A stretch of DNA of 64,000 nucleotides from Apostichopus japonicus (lineage: Eukaryota > Echinodermata > Holothuroidea > Aspidochirotida > Stichopodidae), in the NCBI RefSeq assembly GCF_037975245.1, contig NC_092576.1, forward strand, positions 30,916,611 through 30,980,610. The letters are read 5' to 3'. A program made the position numbers and the translations under genes. Below are positions 38,250 to 50,112 of the stretch, piece by piece; within the stretch, counting starts at the first letter, position 1, and every line of letters starts with the position of its first letter. Under the pieces are notes generated by a model that was not told the DNA's origin, made no database searches, and worked only from the letters and a program-made list of their open reading frames with translations.

Positions 38250-41100
38250 CTCAAAGCATGGGTCATCTTCAGAAGTATATGGCTTCAGGTTTTCATTCCT
38301 AGAGCGAGTGCCTTGATCCAGCCTAGCTACATTCAGGCAATCAAAAAATTTGTTAACCTTCCTTAAAAATAATATTGCTGAACCTAGCTCTTTTCTTTAC
38401 ATTAACTCCAATCCATTGGCCACAGTGTTTGACACACATCACATTGAATGTAACAGGGTAATTTTATTAATTTGTGTATGCTTTGTATTTTCTTCTCATG
38501 TCGTGTTTGACATGACATGAGAAGAAAATACAAAGCATACACAAATTAATAAAATTACCCTGTTACATTCAATGTGATGTTTTATGCATTGGGGGGTTAT
38601 GAATATATGCATTGCAAGATAAAAAGAGAGAAACAGAAATAGTACAACCAGTATTGACTAGCTATGTATTGTGTAATGAGTAAGTTCCCAAGAAAAGTTT
38701 ACATGAAAGCATCGCGTGACACTAAAATCCAAGCTAACAACATTTATTAAAAAGGCAGGACCACCCTCTATTGGTAAGGTAGTTGCTCCTTCTGAAACGG
38801 AGTTTGACAGAATATATCTGCATCTTGTAACCAATACAGATATAACAACACTAATGATAGAGCCTGTACTTACTCCTATATGAGCCTTTTGGATGTGATT
38901 GCCACTCATTGACTGTAAATTGATGACATATGAAAAAAAATACAGCTTCAGCCTACTTCCGAACTTAATTGTTTCATCTTTAAACATTTTTAAAACATGA
39001 CCTCTTTGAACATTCCATTATGTACTGCAAAGGTGCCAATCTAAAGAAATAGACTAAGGAACCAACACACTGTACCTGAGCTGCAAGGCGTACTTTCATC
39101 CGAAGGCCTGGTGTCAAGTACAGGTGTTCATGTGTAAGCTTCGGAGCAAACCGCAAATCTGGCGTAGTTCTGTGCCGCCCTTGGTCCCATTCCATGAATG
39201 ATATCAGGTTGAATTTTGTGTCGTCGAAACTGGAAATAAGATAGATAACATGTTTGTATTACATATCAGCAAAAGAGTACAAGCATCACTCAGTGATGTA
39301 AAAACATCGCAGGAGTCTAGGGAAAGACAGACAAAAAGGAAGTTGTATAAATGAATTCTTACAAAAATAAATGAACTGGTAAATCTCAGTGCAAAACTTA
39401 AATCAAGTTCTGATCACTTCATTTACCAAATTTTCTGTTATATTCTTCAAGAAATAGCTCTGTTTTGACAAATCTGCACCATCAGTTTATTGCTCAATGA
39501 TACCATAGTTAGTACGATTTCAAGTGACTTCATTCGACTGGCATATTTGACTGACGTCAGATGACCTCTGATCTTCATTTCAATCTGGGGAGTCCAGTTA
39601 CCGAGTCCATCATTCTCTTCTGAGATATAGTCAAGAAACATGCACGAAATTTGATTCACACCACCATCAATAGATGTAGGACTCCCTTGCACTGTTGCAC
39701 AGTGACATAAAAGCCAACATAAAACTGATAAAATTCAAATACTTACAGTTTGAATTTTCCATGTTATTAACGGAGAGCCTTCGGGAGGTGTGGGACATCA
39801 CAAATGAAATCAATTTTCTCATCATCCCCAAACCAGTTCCAACAAAAATGAGCAGGAGTAAGTTCTGGTACAGTCTTCTATTACTAGCGGCACCATGACT
39901 TACAAGACAGAACAGTTAAACCAAGTATCTTCAATGCATTAATGACTTCATAAGTAATTTAATGCAGCTGGGATGCTTAAAACTAGCAGTTGCATAACAA
40001 GCTACTGGAAATTTTAAAGAGGTAATTCCTCTTGCCATAAAAAGCAGAACATGAGAAGCTAGAGCTGGTTCAGTTTTGTCTGATGCGCATCTTTTCTCAA
40101 AATCATCCATTTCACTGCTGATCGAGCCAATGTCACAGAAACCAATTAGCCTACCCGTGCTCCTTGAGAAGGCAAGTCCGGAAGATATTTTCATCTCATC
40201 CATAAGCAGTGCAACATACTTTTCATGTTTTTTCTTGATGCAATATTGTTGGCCCTGTAAAATTGTATTAACAATTCTGAGTTAATGCCAGTATGAAGGT
40301 TGGTAAAGTGTGTATATTTATAAAGTGTACTAGGATGAGGCAGAGAGAGATAGCCGGCTTCACGAACAATGCTGTATGCAGAGGCTGACTTCATGTGTAT
40401 AGCTATGGCCCAATCTCAAAACAGCAGGATGCCATCTCATTTGTTTAGCTGGTTTTGATGCTGCCTCCATTTGTTGCTCCCACAACAAATGACAGTGACT
40501 TCCGGGAGAGAGTAATATCTGAATGTCTTCTTTGCTTTTACCTACAATATCGCTTAGCTTCTCAGCTTCTTCTTTTATAATTTCCACAGAATCCTCTTTC
40601 AGACATTGTTCAATTCTTTCTTTAAATGTTCTATTTTGCTGGAGAACACTTGTCTTTTCTTGATTCAGTTGACCTACTTTTTCACGCAGTTTACCTGGAG
40701 GTAAAAATTTGGTTGGAACAAATTTGGCCTTTGTCTTATATCTCTGTGTTTGTCCTTCCTGTGCTCTCTGCAAGGTAGATCTATACAACAAACACGCTTT
40801 GCATAGAGTAAATGACCTATTGCTTGCAGTAGCTACGGACTTTGGTATGATCAGCTGACAGTTTATGATGCATTTGACTGCAATGTTCTCCCATCATGAA
40901 AACCTTTCTCCACAGTCGCTATAGTAGATCCACTCTGCGACTTCAGTCCAAGGTACAGATTGGTGTGTGCTAGTTCTTGGAAGTCCCAATTGCCAGGACA
41001 AATGGATGCATCCAAAAATTTGGTTGACACATCTTCCATAGATTTGAAGGCAATCACAACCCTTTTACCAAGAACAAAGCAGTCAATATTTTGGCCTTCA
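38250..41100 (-). pseudogene. P-element/THAP9-type transposase relic
   Basis: Minus-strand blocks in order: CPGNWDFQELAHTNLYLGLK (~41,000); a Cys-rich stretch and coiled-coil-like KLREKVGQLNQEKTSVLQQN (~40,680); QMRWHPAVLR, then GYLSLPHPSTLYKYTHF (~40,340); MDEMKISSGLAFSRSTGRLI (~40,190); GAASNRRLYQ and CDVPHLPKAL (~39,850-39,790); HEHLYLTPGLRMKVRLAAQV (exon 39,229-39,076); FFDCLNVARLDQGTR and PYTSEDDPCFE (exon 38,377-38,250). The order and motifs match the uncharacterised P-element-type transposase family (MDEM..., DGASSNR, DVPHL, LAAQV, FFDCLNVR) of marine animals. Frameshifts at ~40,880, ~40,395, ~39,950 and ~39,790 and loss of the Asp before GA indicate a dead copy. Introns are present at several points. 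Confidence 0.7.
38436..38580. repeat. Perfect 67-bp palindrome with 11-nt loop
   Basis: 38,436-38,502 is the exact reverse complement of 38,514-38,580; the loop is gtgtttgacat. No mismatch in 67 bp. It sits in an intron of the P-element-like relic. Confidence 0.95.
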
Positions 41101-43881
41101 CTGAAACTTTCTTAAATGTAGAGATGACCCAAGAGGACCATCACGCGACATGATTCGTGGAGTGGAGGCTACTCTCAACGTTTTAGCGAATCTTTTTGTC
41201 GGCACCTTGTTTGCTATAACAAGCGACTTGGATGCCGCAGTCAAGTCATGCAAAGGTTTTACATAAAAATCTGGCGGGTCACATGAATGAGGAAAACAAT
41301 TACTCCACATGCCTAGAAAGAACTTCCGAAGACCTATGCCTATCCAATATTCCATCCAAGGATGAAAGGGCAAACGAGAGTTCAATTCGAAGGAGAGCAG
41401 GGGTTCAAGGGCCATTACCCTCACCGTACTACCTATATCTGTCAACTCCAGCCCTCCTTCGTGACTGTTATGTAGATGGCCCGTGCCACCAGTTCCGTGC
41501 CACCCTTCCATATGAACTTAAAAATAACCTCATTATCCTGCTTCGGATCCTATCCGGTAAATGATAAACAGGTGCCATATACCAGAATATTGGCGCCACA
41601 AGTACGTTCACTGCTTTGACTCTACCAATGATTGAAACATTCCTTTGTTTTGCCTTCTCTACAGAGTTTTCGGCCTTTCGGACTCTTTCTTTCCAGCTCA
41701 AAATCTCTGATCGACCTGGACCAAAATAAACCCCATTAATTTTGATCGACTCACAAGCCCACAAAATGTCCAAAGGAATGTTACAATTTCTCTATTTGCC
41801 CAACTTAAGACCTTTCGTCTTAGACATGTTGAGTTTGCTTCCCGTGGCCAACTCAAACTTCTTGAAACATTTGAGAAACTCTTCGTAGAGCCAAAGTCAC
41901 TTTGAAAAAGCAGTAATGTCGTCCTCGTACTGCATTATCTTGGCACTTCTGCGCTTTCCTCCAGGTGGGCGGATTCCCCTGATGGTATCAATGCTGTCTA
42001 TGCGCCTAGCCAACGATCCCGCCAAAAATGATATACAGTAACGGGGAAAGCGCACAACCCTGTCGGACACCTTGCTTGACTGGGAATGATTTCGTAATAA
42101 AACCATTAATAAAAAGTACACTTGAAATATCAAAATACGAGCCCATTAGACGAAGTTAGGGCCAAACCCGAACTTTTCCAAAACACTAAACAAGTACTGG
42201 TGGTCCACCCTGTCAAAGGCTTTCTCCAGGTCAAGTGACACTATGGCCCCACCCATGTCCCTGGACGATATAAAAGCTACTATATCCCTGAGCATCAGGA
42301 GGTTATGATGTATGCCCCTGACCTTGACTGCGCCCGTCTGGTGATCGTTACTTATGTCAGGCAACGCTTTCGACATACGCATGCTCATTGCCTTGGACAG
42401 TATCTTGTAATCCGTATTTAACAGGGAAATAGGCCTTTTGTTCGCGGGTTTCCTACGATCTCCTTTCTTATGGAGGAGCGTAACAACTGCAACTCTCTGG
42501 GAAGGGGATAACGAACCCCGCACCAAAGATTCGTTATACAGTTCTAACAGGTCAGCACCGATGAAATCCCAGCACTTCAAATAAAACTCCCTTGGCAACC
42601 CGTCGCTGCCAGGCGATTTGTTTGGGGCCATCGCCTTGACCGCAGCGAACAATTCCTTCGAGGTGATAGGCTCCTCCAGCCCTGCTGAAATCGGGGTATT
42701 TACCGTTGTTTCCAATGATGCTGAAAATTCCCCTTGCAACTCTATGTCGACGTCTTTTTTAGAGAAAAGTTCCCTATAAAAATCCACATAGACGTCCCCG
42801 ATTCGCTGTGGGTCTGATGTAATATACCCCTCTGGCGTCTCCACAGCATCAATATGGCGATCCTCCGCATTCTTTCTTTCTTCAGCGAACATCTTTGACG
42901 GTCGCCCCTGCTGATCTAAGAAAGACATGCGGCAACGAACCTTCGCACCCTCCGATTTTTTGTCTAGCAAGGCTTTCAATTTGACCACGGCTTCCGCGTC
43001 CGACGGGTTGCCTTGAAGCTTCTTACACAGTGCTGTAAACTCATCGTCATACTCTTTGTTCTTGCGTTTCGAATGTTCGATGGCCAAATCTTTAACATTA
43101 GATTTCACCATCTCCCACCAATCAGCGGTTGAATCAGCGAATTCAAACCCTCTTTTAACGTCCGCCTGCCCAAGTAACGCCCTCTTAACTCTTCTTTGAA
43201 AGTACGGTACTGTAACAGCTGAATATTCAACTTCCATCGACCTGGGCCAACTTTCGGTGGACCCGAAGATCTCAATTCAAGGAGCACACCACATAAAACG
43301 CAAGGTACAATCTCGCACAGGTTAGGTTAGCAGCGACCCCAATCGGCGTATAAAAACCTGACGAGACGCGACGCCTGACCCGTCGCTTCCCGCCTCGAAG
43401 TAAACTCTCTCTGAGAAGGGTGGATATTCCTCCAACCGTCTTCCAGCCGGTTAGTATTACAAAGTAAGTTTAATTCAATATCCACACGAGAAGGGGCGTG
43501 GACAGTGGTCTGCAGCTTGTCCTGTGCTAAATCCGGGACACAATTAAAGTCTCCGCATAACACGACTGGTAACCTTCCAGAAATATACGGGTACATTTTT
43601 TTTTAAAAGGACTTCCGCCGTGATGCCTCATTCGAGGCGTTAATATTGCAGAGCCGGAAACCATGATCCGGACCGATCACATCACAAGCCAAATCCAAAG
43701 AAACCCGTCCAGTCTCTCCGAGAAAACCAGTCCGAAGCAAGGTAGCAACCCCGCAACTAGAATGGCTTCCCAGAGAGAACAAGACCGAGCCCTTCCAAAC
43801 GCGCCTTAACATTCTGATGTCTCCTAACCCAAAATGGGTTGTGGACAAACTACATCTAGGTGCTTCTGCAGTCTGATCCAC
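41098..43881 (-). pseudogene. LINE family C ORF2 (endonuclease-RT), frameshifted
   Basis: Endonuclease parts at 43,881-43,327 (SHSSCGVATLL, CGDFNCVPDLAQDKL). Reverse transcriptase at 43,237-42,146 with NKSPGSDGLPREFYLKCW, KKGDRRKPANKRPISLL and SLDLEKAFDRVD. The YADD-equivalent reads QYEDDITAF at ~41,930, so the first Ala is changed. The C-terminal part extends to 41,098. At least four frame breaks make it inactive. The 43,237-42,146 frame is a long intact stretch of 363 codons. Confidence 0.75.
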
Positions 43882-44183
43882 TGCAAGAGGCGATCCCTTT
43901 AAAGGGGATTCCTCAACCCATTAGCATTGAGTGTCAGAATGGAAAGACACGCCATTAAAGCTGTGAAGCTTTTCTCAACTTCCGTCCGCTCTTGTCGGCA
44001 TCAAATCGCTGTCAGACGAGTCGCTGCAGTCTGCGTCTGACACGGCGAGGTCTCTTTTAAGGGAAACGGGAGGTACCGCCTCTTCACCCTCGTCCATTTC
44101 GGACCCGGAACCGTCCGACACGTGGGGGTTTGGGACTTTGGACCCTCCACCCTTTTCCTTTGAAGCCTTGTCCTTCCTTTCTT

Positions 44184-45119
44184 TTACTTTACACCCTTCT
44201 TTCCCTTCCCTTCTTTCACTCCCTTTTCCTTTCCTGCCTCTTTTCTCCCGTCTTCTTTCACCTCCATGTGTGTGGGAACATTGGAGGGCCCAATGTCTTC
44301 CTCCACGACCATGCTCTCAACCACACCCGTGGCTACTCCCTTTTCCTCCTGTGAAATAGTGGCAGCGGCAGGCTCCACAGATCCGGATGGAGCTGTGGGT
44401 GCCGCGGGGGTGACTACCGTCGGAGGTGACTACCGTCGGAGCCTCTCCTTCCGAATCCGATCCTTGGGACTCTCTATCCCATGCCGCCGTTGTATGCGCC
44501 TTCCTTGCAAAGGATATCGGGCACGGAACGGATGGCCCAACTCCAAACAAATCGAACAACGTATGCCCTCCTTGCAGTCCTTGGACTGGTGACCCAGCCC
44601 CAAACACACAAAAAACATTTCAAGTTGGGACACTCCTTTTTACGGTGGTCTCGGCCCCCACATCGCAGGCAGGTGAACGGCTGCCCAGGATAGCGAACGG
44701 ATATGTTCTGAGCGTCAATCCGAAGGGACGAGGGGATATCCTTTTCAAGCATAACCTTGTACTGTCTGTTACCATTACATATACTCGGATATTCTGGGTA
44801 TACACACCACCGGGAGGCGACCACCTTCCCGTACATCCCCAAGGCAAACTTCACAATGTTGTCGTTCAACTCGTGTTCTACGTTCAGTACAGTAACAACG
44901 ACAGTCGTTACTGTACGGCTCCACCGCTACACTGGGCAACCTCCTCAAAACCTTTACGAAAGCTCGCTTCAATGCTACCGTCTTCAACGTAACATCCAGG
45001 GACTTTTTGGGCAGGACCTGCACTGCATCTAGAACAGACGCAACAGTAGCTCCAACACTTTCCAATACATCGAAAACCTGCCTCGGAGTACAAACACCAT
45101 CTGCACACCGAAGCAACAC
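44184..45119 (-). pseudogene. LINE family C ORF1 (CCHC protein), frameshifted
   Basis: Minus-strand pieces: CTPRQVFDVLESVGATVA, DAVQVLPKKSLDVTLKT, then FALGMYGKVVASRW (the family's VLGRFGKV block), a CCHC knuckle CLRCGGRDHRKKEC and partial second knuckles. The C-terminus (44,378-44,184) is Lys/Glu-rich and comes from a pyrimidine-rich run at 44,160-44,265. Several frameshifts. Confidence 0.65.
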
Positions 45120-45127
45120 ACTACAGT

Positions 45128-45282
45128 GCTTTTTACGTAACCCTCCCTGCGGGATCTAAAACGTCACGGCCAAACGGCATTACCCAACCATCCCTTTCTG
45201 ACAAACAAACCTTCAGTCAAGCGAGTCAAAAAAGTAAATACACTCCCGACCTGCAGAGGCGTAACTCCAACCACCCACCCAA
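45128..45282 (-). mobile_element. LINE A-related 5'-truncated copy inserted in family C
   Basis: Minus-strand match to the family A 3' UTR (ctctgcaggtcggg..., then gtttggccgtgacgttttaga, ending ttacgtaaaaagc). It is diverged from A1, so either old or from a sister family. Flanked by 10-bp duplications acactacagt at 45,118-45,127 and 45,283-45,292. Removing it rejoins the family C 5' region. Confidence 0.85.
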
Positions 45283-46310
45283 ACACTACAGTTGCGCCTG
45301 ACCGGTGAGGCAAAACCGATGAGGGAAAACCACAAATCCGCAAACCGCAAAGAACATACTTTTCTTTCAAGTTTATTCAAACTTAATAACAATACAACAT
45401 ATATCAAATTACATCATATAAGATTTTACAGTATATTTACAGGATGTTAAATTAGTGAAAAAACGATATGCTTACGTGAAACTACTTCATACAAGTTTCA
45501 TAACATAATCTATCATTAACAACACGAAGAAATGTACTTCCATTTGTCCATAACTTTTTAAACTTATCACCCGGAAAACGCTTGAAATCTGCTCTAATAC
45601 GAAAAGTTCGTTTTAATTAAATAACATCATCATCCGAAATGAAACGGGATTCAAAGACATGAATACAACGAGCTTTTCAAATATAAAACCTACATACGCA
45701 GAAAAGCAAACCAAATCCTATCATACACCTCCTTTGGAATACTGGGCGCCGGAGCGCCGAACAAAAAGAAACTTTGACTAAAGAAAACATTTCCCGCTAT
45801 TTTGGTAAAAACCCGGCTCACCCACAGGAGAATACCATAAACCCTTCGAAACTCCCAGAAAAGATGTGACAAGGACTCACTCTTACCACACCCTGAAAAA
45901 GAACAAAGACCCCTCCCTATACCCCACCTTTTAAGTCTCTCCCTCTAAGGCCGGGTGAAAAACCGCCTTCCAAATGTCACACCACGGTAATAAAGGAAAA
46001 TTCCTCGTAACGCTAGGTAAAACATTCTCCCTTTCACGGAGAAGGGACACGATATACTTTACCGAAAAACGATCCAATACAAAATGACTGACATTCCTAA
46101 ATAAATATTCAATTATGTCACAAGCAAGTGCCAAAGACGGCGTACACTGGTCGCTGTTAGGTCGTAATTTCACCACAGCCCCAACCGGCTGAAACCTGCG
46201 TAACCGCTTACTGATGAAATAACGAATTAAATATGCAGAACATATCAAAGGATCATCAGACAGAATTCTCAGGACAGGCCTGGCCAACAGCATTTAGTTT
46301 CAACTTAAAA

Positions 46311-47677
46311 TTATCCAAACCCAGACCCCCCCCCCTCCCTATTGTCGAGCATAACGACCTTTCTCGAAACTAGCTCCGTTTTCCCGGACCAAAGGAACGA
46401 AAAAGAGACTTTAAAAACCTTCTTGACCAACACCTCGGGAAAAGGGAAACCTGCAGCTAAAAAGTAAAACAATGGATATACTACGACATTAATGAGTATG
46501 ACCTTACCCAATAATGTTAAAACCCTAACCCTACCCTTCCACATATCAATTAATAACTCCATTTTCTCAAACTTTTTACTCCAATTACTATAAATAGAGT
46601 TAGGAGTACCAAAAACAATTCCAGCGATTTTTATGGCCGTCTCACTCCAGTTAATATCAGCTGATAAATAAATACACGCACCTGTGGCTCTACGAAACAA
46701 ATCAATAGTATTGAAAAACCCTTTCACATCACCATGACAACTAACGACGCACGTGGCGTCGTCAGCATACTGTAAAAATTTCACAGTCTTGCCGCTGCTA
46801 CCAGGGAGTGAAAGAGCCCTGATACCTCTAAGGGGAGAAATGTAGCGAGCAAGAGGCTCGATAAACAAAACATACAATGGCGGTGACAAGGGACACCCTT
46901 GTCGAACCCCTCTCTTAATAAAAACAATACCGGATAAACGACCGTTGATCATTATACGGCTACAAATACCGGTATACAAAATACTGATCGACATACAAAA
47001 ATATCCTACGCAAAACGCCCAGTCGACCGTGTCGAAAGCTTTGTGCTGATCTAATGAAATCAGTGCACAGGAATTTCCTTTCAAATTAACATAATCAATA
47101 ACATCGCGAATAACAAACAAATTCTGATAGAACGACCGGGAACGGAACACGTTTGAAAATCATTTACAAGGGAGGACATAACAGTAGAAATTCTTTTCTG
47201 TAATACTTTGGAAATAATTTTGTAATCAACAGTCAGGAGGCTGATAGGCCTCCTGTTGTCCTCCTGTCGTCCTCGCGTGTAGAAAAACAGATTCTTAAGA
47301 AAGGAAACCCGCTCTTTTGGAGAGCAAGGCGCGTACACATTACAAAAACGAATAGAATAAGAATCTGAAAAGGTACAAATTACTGAAATACAACGTCCTA
47401 CATTGTCGCTGTTAACTTGCGAAAATTTACAACGTAATTTGGAAGAAAAGGCAATTGCAACCCCACAGGAATGAGAAGAAACCGCCGGAGAATAGAAAAC
47501 CGGCCCGTCCCAAATAGTTTTGAAATACGTAAAATCATCAGTACATAAATATGTTTCTTGTAGAAAAATAACATCAAATTTAAACAATTGCATCCAATTT
47601 AAGACATTTCCACGCTTTGCATGATCACGAATACCATGAACATTAATAGTTGCTAAGGTAATATAGATATTAGCCAT
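46311..47677 (-). pseudogene. LINE family B ORF2 in B2, deletion between EN and RT
   Basis: The endonuclease start ATINVHGIRDH...FLQETYL...SHSCGVAIAF is fused at ~47,280 to the RT stretch NRRPISLLTVDYKIISK. The long RT frame 47,150-46,311 includes [26 protein letters not shown] and LQYADDATC. The catalytic endonuclease GDFNC and SDHD segments are missing, so it cannot nick a target. Confidence 0.8.
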
Positions 47678-47759
47678 TAGAAAGTGATGAAAAAATACAT
47701 TACAAATCTTTAAGAAAATACTGATTCAAATACGAAACATGCATACATACAAAATGTGG

Positions 47760-48990
47760 GTGTTGTGAAGACAAATGCATAGCCCACTCGAACGGATTGG
47801 TACAATGTTTATTGCACGACTTCAACGGGCACTCGAATCACGTAGGGCTGATCCCAAGGTGGCGTTCCTTTAGGTGACAGAGAAAGTCGCGGTAAGGTCT
47901 AAAACTCGTCTTGCACTTCTCTCGAGCACACGAAAACCACGGCTTTTCCTCCGTCACGACGTTCGCGACGCGGACAACGTCTTTCGCTTTCTGCACTGCG
48001 GGCGAAACTCGGTATAGGGAACGGTACCTCCTGGGGGGCGTAGAGGGCGGTCGCTTCAGTCCCTGTCTGACCTCGGTGAACTCGTCACCCACATCGCTCT
48101 CCATACCTCGCTCATCTGATGCACCGGTTCCTGGTGGCACGTGTATGGTGGCCTGGACCTCCAAAACCGTGGGCTTTTGGGTGGGGGTGTCTGGTATGGC
48201 GTCGGCCCAAGACTGACCGATAGTCATAACCTCATCCAGCTCTACCTCTCTTTCCGGGCTAAACAATGAACTGCTGCTGGTTGGTGTGTCATCGACCATG
48301 GTGACGTCATCATCAGACTTGGTTACGTAAACAGCGCTGACATCAGCGGACGGGACGGGCTCCTCGTCACCAGGCTTGGTGGCGACACTGACTTCTGGTG
48401 GGGTGGGCCCCTCCTCACTAGGTGGTAGTACCTCGGCTGCACCGCCCACCCAAGCTTTCGAATGCATCAGCTTGTTCGCAAAGGAGACCGCACAGGCTGT
48501 GTAGGCGTTCCCGGCCTTACTACAGGTGGTACATATCTGCTTCTCGCTGCATGCACGAGACACGTGGCCAACCTGGAGGCATCTAAAACAACGGATGACG
48601 TCACAATTCCTGGCATCGTGGCCTGCAGCTCGCGGCCACCCAGACTCAGAGAGGACGGAATGTCGGTTGCCATCTCCATCCTGTACTGCCTCACGCCGTT
48701 CTAAGCTCCGGGTACTCTTTGTGGGTGAGAAAACGGCCGGAAAAGACTTTGCCGTATCTCCCCAGGACGTAGCGGACGGCGTTGTCGTTCAACTCGTGGG
48801 GCACGTGCAAGACAGTCACGATCTTGACAGCATCAGTGTATGCTGTCGCTGTGACGTCACTGGCCACTCGGAATACTGGCCAGAACTTCCGCTTCATCTC
48901 CACCGACTTGAAGGTTACATCGAACTTGCCACCAGGCAGGGACTGGACGGCAGTTAAATGTTCTGCCGGACTAACTAAATACCTTTTCAA
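47760..48990 (-). pseudogene. LINE family B ORF1 in B2 (CCHC + C2H2), frameshifted
   Basis: Pieces carry LPGGKFDVTFKSVEMKRKF, YVLGRYGKVFSGRFL, cysteine-rich knuckle remains, an acidic middle, and C-terminal fingers CAREKC...FLCHLKERH and CPLKSCNKHCTNPFEWAMHL (the latter in a shifted frame near 47,810-47,760). Order agrees with B1 and B6. Confidence 0.75.
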
Positions 48991-49072
48991 AACTTCGAAA
49001 CATTTCCTCCCTCAACTTTCAAGAGGATACTACAATCTCTTCTCGGATTATGCTCCATAACGCTGCATAAAA

Positions 49073-49097
49073 CTTAGCCAAAAGGCCGAGAAGCGAT
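49073..49097 (-). ncRNA. U2 snRNA gene 3: first 25 nt (gene interrupted)
   Basis: Minus strand reads atcgcttctcggccttttgg then ctaag, the invariant U2 5' end (stem-loop I region up to the branch-point-binding vicinity). It is then cut by the LINE at 49,072. Its promoter lies at 49,098-49,551. Only a few U2-like bases are left beyond the LINE at 45,352-45,360, so this copy is dead. Confidence 0.9.
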
Positions 49098-49551
49098 AAC
49101 GATAACTAAAGACAATTGCCAGCGTTAGGCTGTTTTACGACTTACCTTCATTCTGAAACTGACAGATATGGTAAGCCGATGACTGCTCTGATTTCTAAAT
49201 ATCACCTTATTTTTACCCTCGCTACGCCATTCTATATAACTTGAAGGTGTTTACAAACTTCGTTGTCCGCACATTATCACTGTTCCGCCCGGGTCCAGTG
49301 TTAGGCCTGAAAAATGAAAAGGTCTATCTTAACCCCATGTTTTGACTGTGCCGAGAAATCGTTGGCCGGGAAACACTATGTGACGTCACAGAAAGAGAAT
49401 TTCCCTGTGACGTGACCGACAAATATTTCCGATTTGTTGTATAAATGGAAATTCCTGCGTATCAATTCGCTTAATCCGCGAGGGAAGATCAACAGGTAGG
49501 TAAGGTATCTCTTTTAACTTTCTTTTATATTATTGATGGGAGTAGGCCGAA
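49098..49551 (-). promoter_or_regulatory. U2 gene upstream region (repeat-unit spacer, PSE-like block)
   Basis: Nearly the same as 54,696-55,125: gttatcgtt directly at the start site, and tctgtcagtttcagaa(t/c)gaa about 50-70 bp upstream, the position of the proximal sequence element in snRNA genes. Further up are conserved blocks such as gtccagtgttaggcctg and a tgacgtca site. The strong conservation between units over ~400 bp fits a tandem U2 gene array transcribed toward lower coordinates. Confidence 0.75.
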
Positions 49552-49710
49552 GGGAGTGGGCCGAATCCCGGAGGTAGTGCAAAACCGGGCCAACCCGTGA
49601 CCAGGACGGAGCAAGCTCCTATTCCATAGTCCGTGTGCAAAAATCAGTTTAATATAACAAGCGACTCGATGAGTCGCGTTTCAGATATTAAGCTGAAAAG
49701 AAAAGATACT
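49552..49710 (-). ncRNA. U2 snRNA gene 2: 3' part after the LINE
   Basis: Minus strand from 49,710: agtatct..., ttcagcttaatatctg, a stem-loop II (gcgactc-atc-gagtcgc at 49,661-49,677), an Sm-type site tgatttttgc, tatggaataggagcttgctc (stem-loop III) and a stem-loop IV-like ccgg...ccgg ending ggcccactccc at ~49,552. With the 29-nt 5' piece at 54,667-54,695 it makes one U2 gene of ~190 nt split by B1. About five target nucleotides (tgtgt) are not accounted for. Confidence 0.88.
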
Positions 49711-50112
49711 TTTCTTTCAAGTTTATTCAAACTTAATAACAATACAACATATATCAAATTGCATCATATAAAACTTTAAAGAGTATATTTACAGAAAAAT
49801 AAATTAACAATGATTCTGATAAAAATAAACCAAAAGAAACAAGATGGTACAAACTGTCGGCATTAGCCTCTTAATTTAACGAGAACATAGAAATACTGTT
49901 TAATACATACCACAAAAAATATGAAACGTTACGGAAGGTTACAAGCTACCCCTTCCTGAAGAAAGAAACACAATATGGAACCTTCGACCCACGTTTTCTT
50001 AAACCTTTCTCTGGACCATCTTTTAAAATCAGCTAACACCCGATTTCTTATTTCATTCTTCACATCTTAGAGAAAAACAAAATCGTTCGGCTTAAAATTT
50101 TCGAAAGCCAAT

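Larger units (their letters stand above)
41101..45351 (-). mobile_element. LINE family C, decayed (ORF1 + ORF2)
   Basis: Third L1/Tx1-type family on the minus strand, related in ORF2 to family A but diverged. The 5' region starts right after U2 scraps at the 3' end of the B2 element (45,351). ORF1 lies at ~45,119-44,184, ORF2 at 43,881-41,098. A truncated A-related LINE is inserted at 45,128-45,282. The 3' boundary in an intron of the P-element relic is uncertain. Whether C itself targets U2 or arrived by recombination is not clear. Confidence 0.7.
45361..49072 (-). mobile_element. LINE family B inserted in a U2 gene, internally deleted (B2)
   Basis: Minus strand from 49,072, directly after the first 25 nt of a U2 gene, to the B 3' end at 45,361, followed by U2-like agtatgttctt. 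ORF1 (48,990-47,760) keeps CCHC knuckles and both C-terminal fingers. ORF2 starts at 47,677 and jumps from the middle of the endonuclease to the reverse transcriptase at ~47,280, a deletion of roughly 1.2 kb. RT motifs [17 protein letters not shown] and [10 protein letters not shown] remain. Same insertion point as B1 and B3. Confidence 0.88.

Noticed and set aside
44130-44359. Plus-strand Pro/Leu-rich frames
   Set aside because: Arise from a pyrimidine-rich run that encodes the Lys/Glu-rich end of the family C ORF1 on the other strand.
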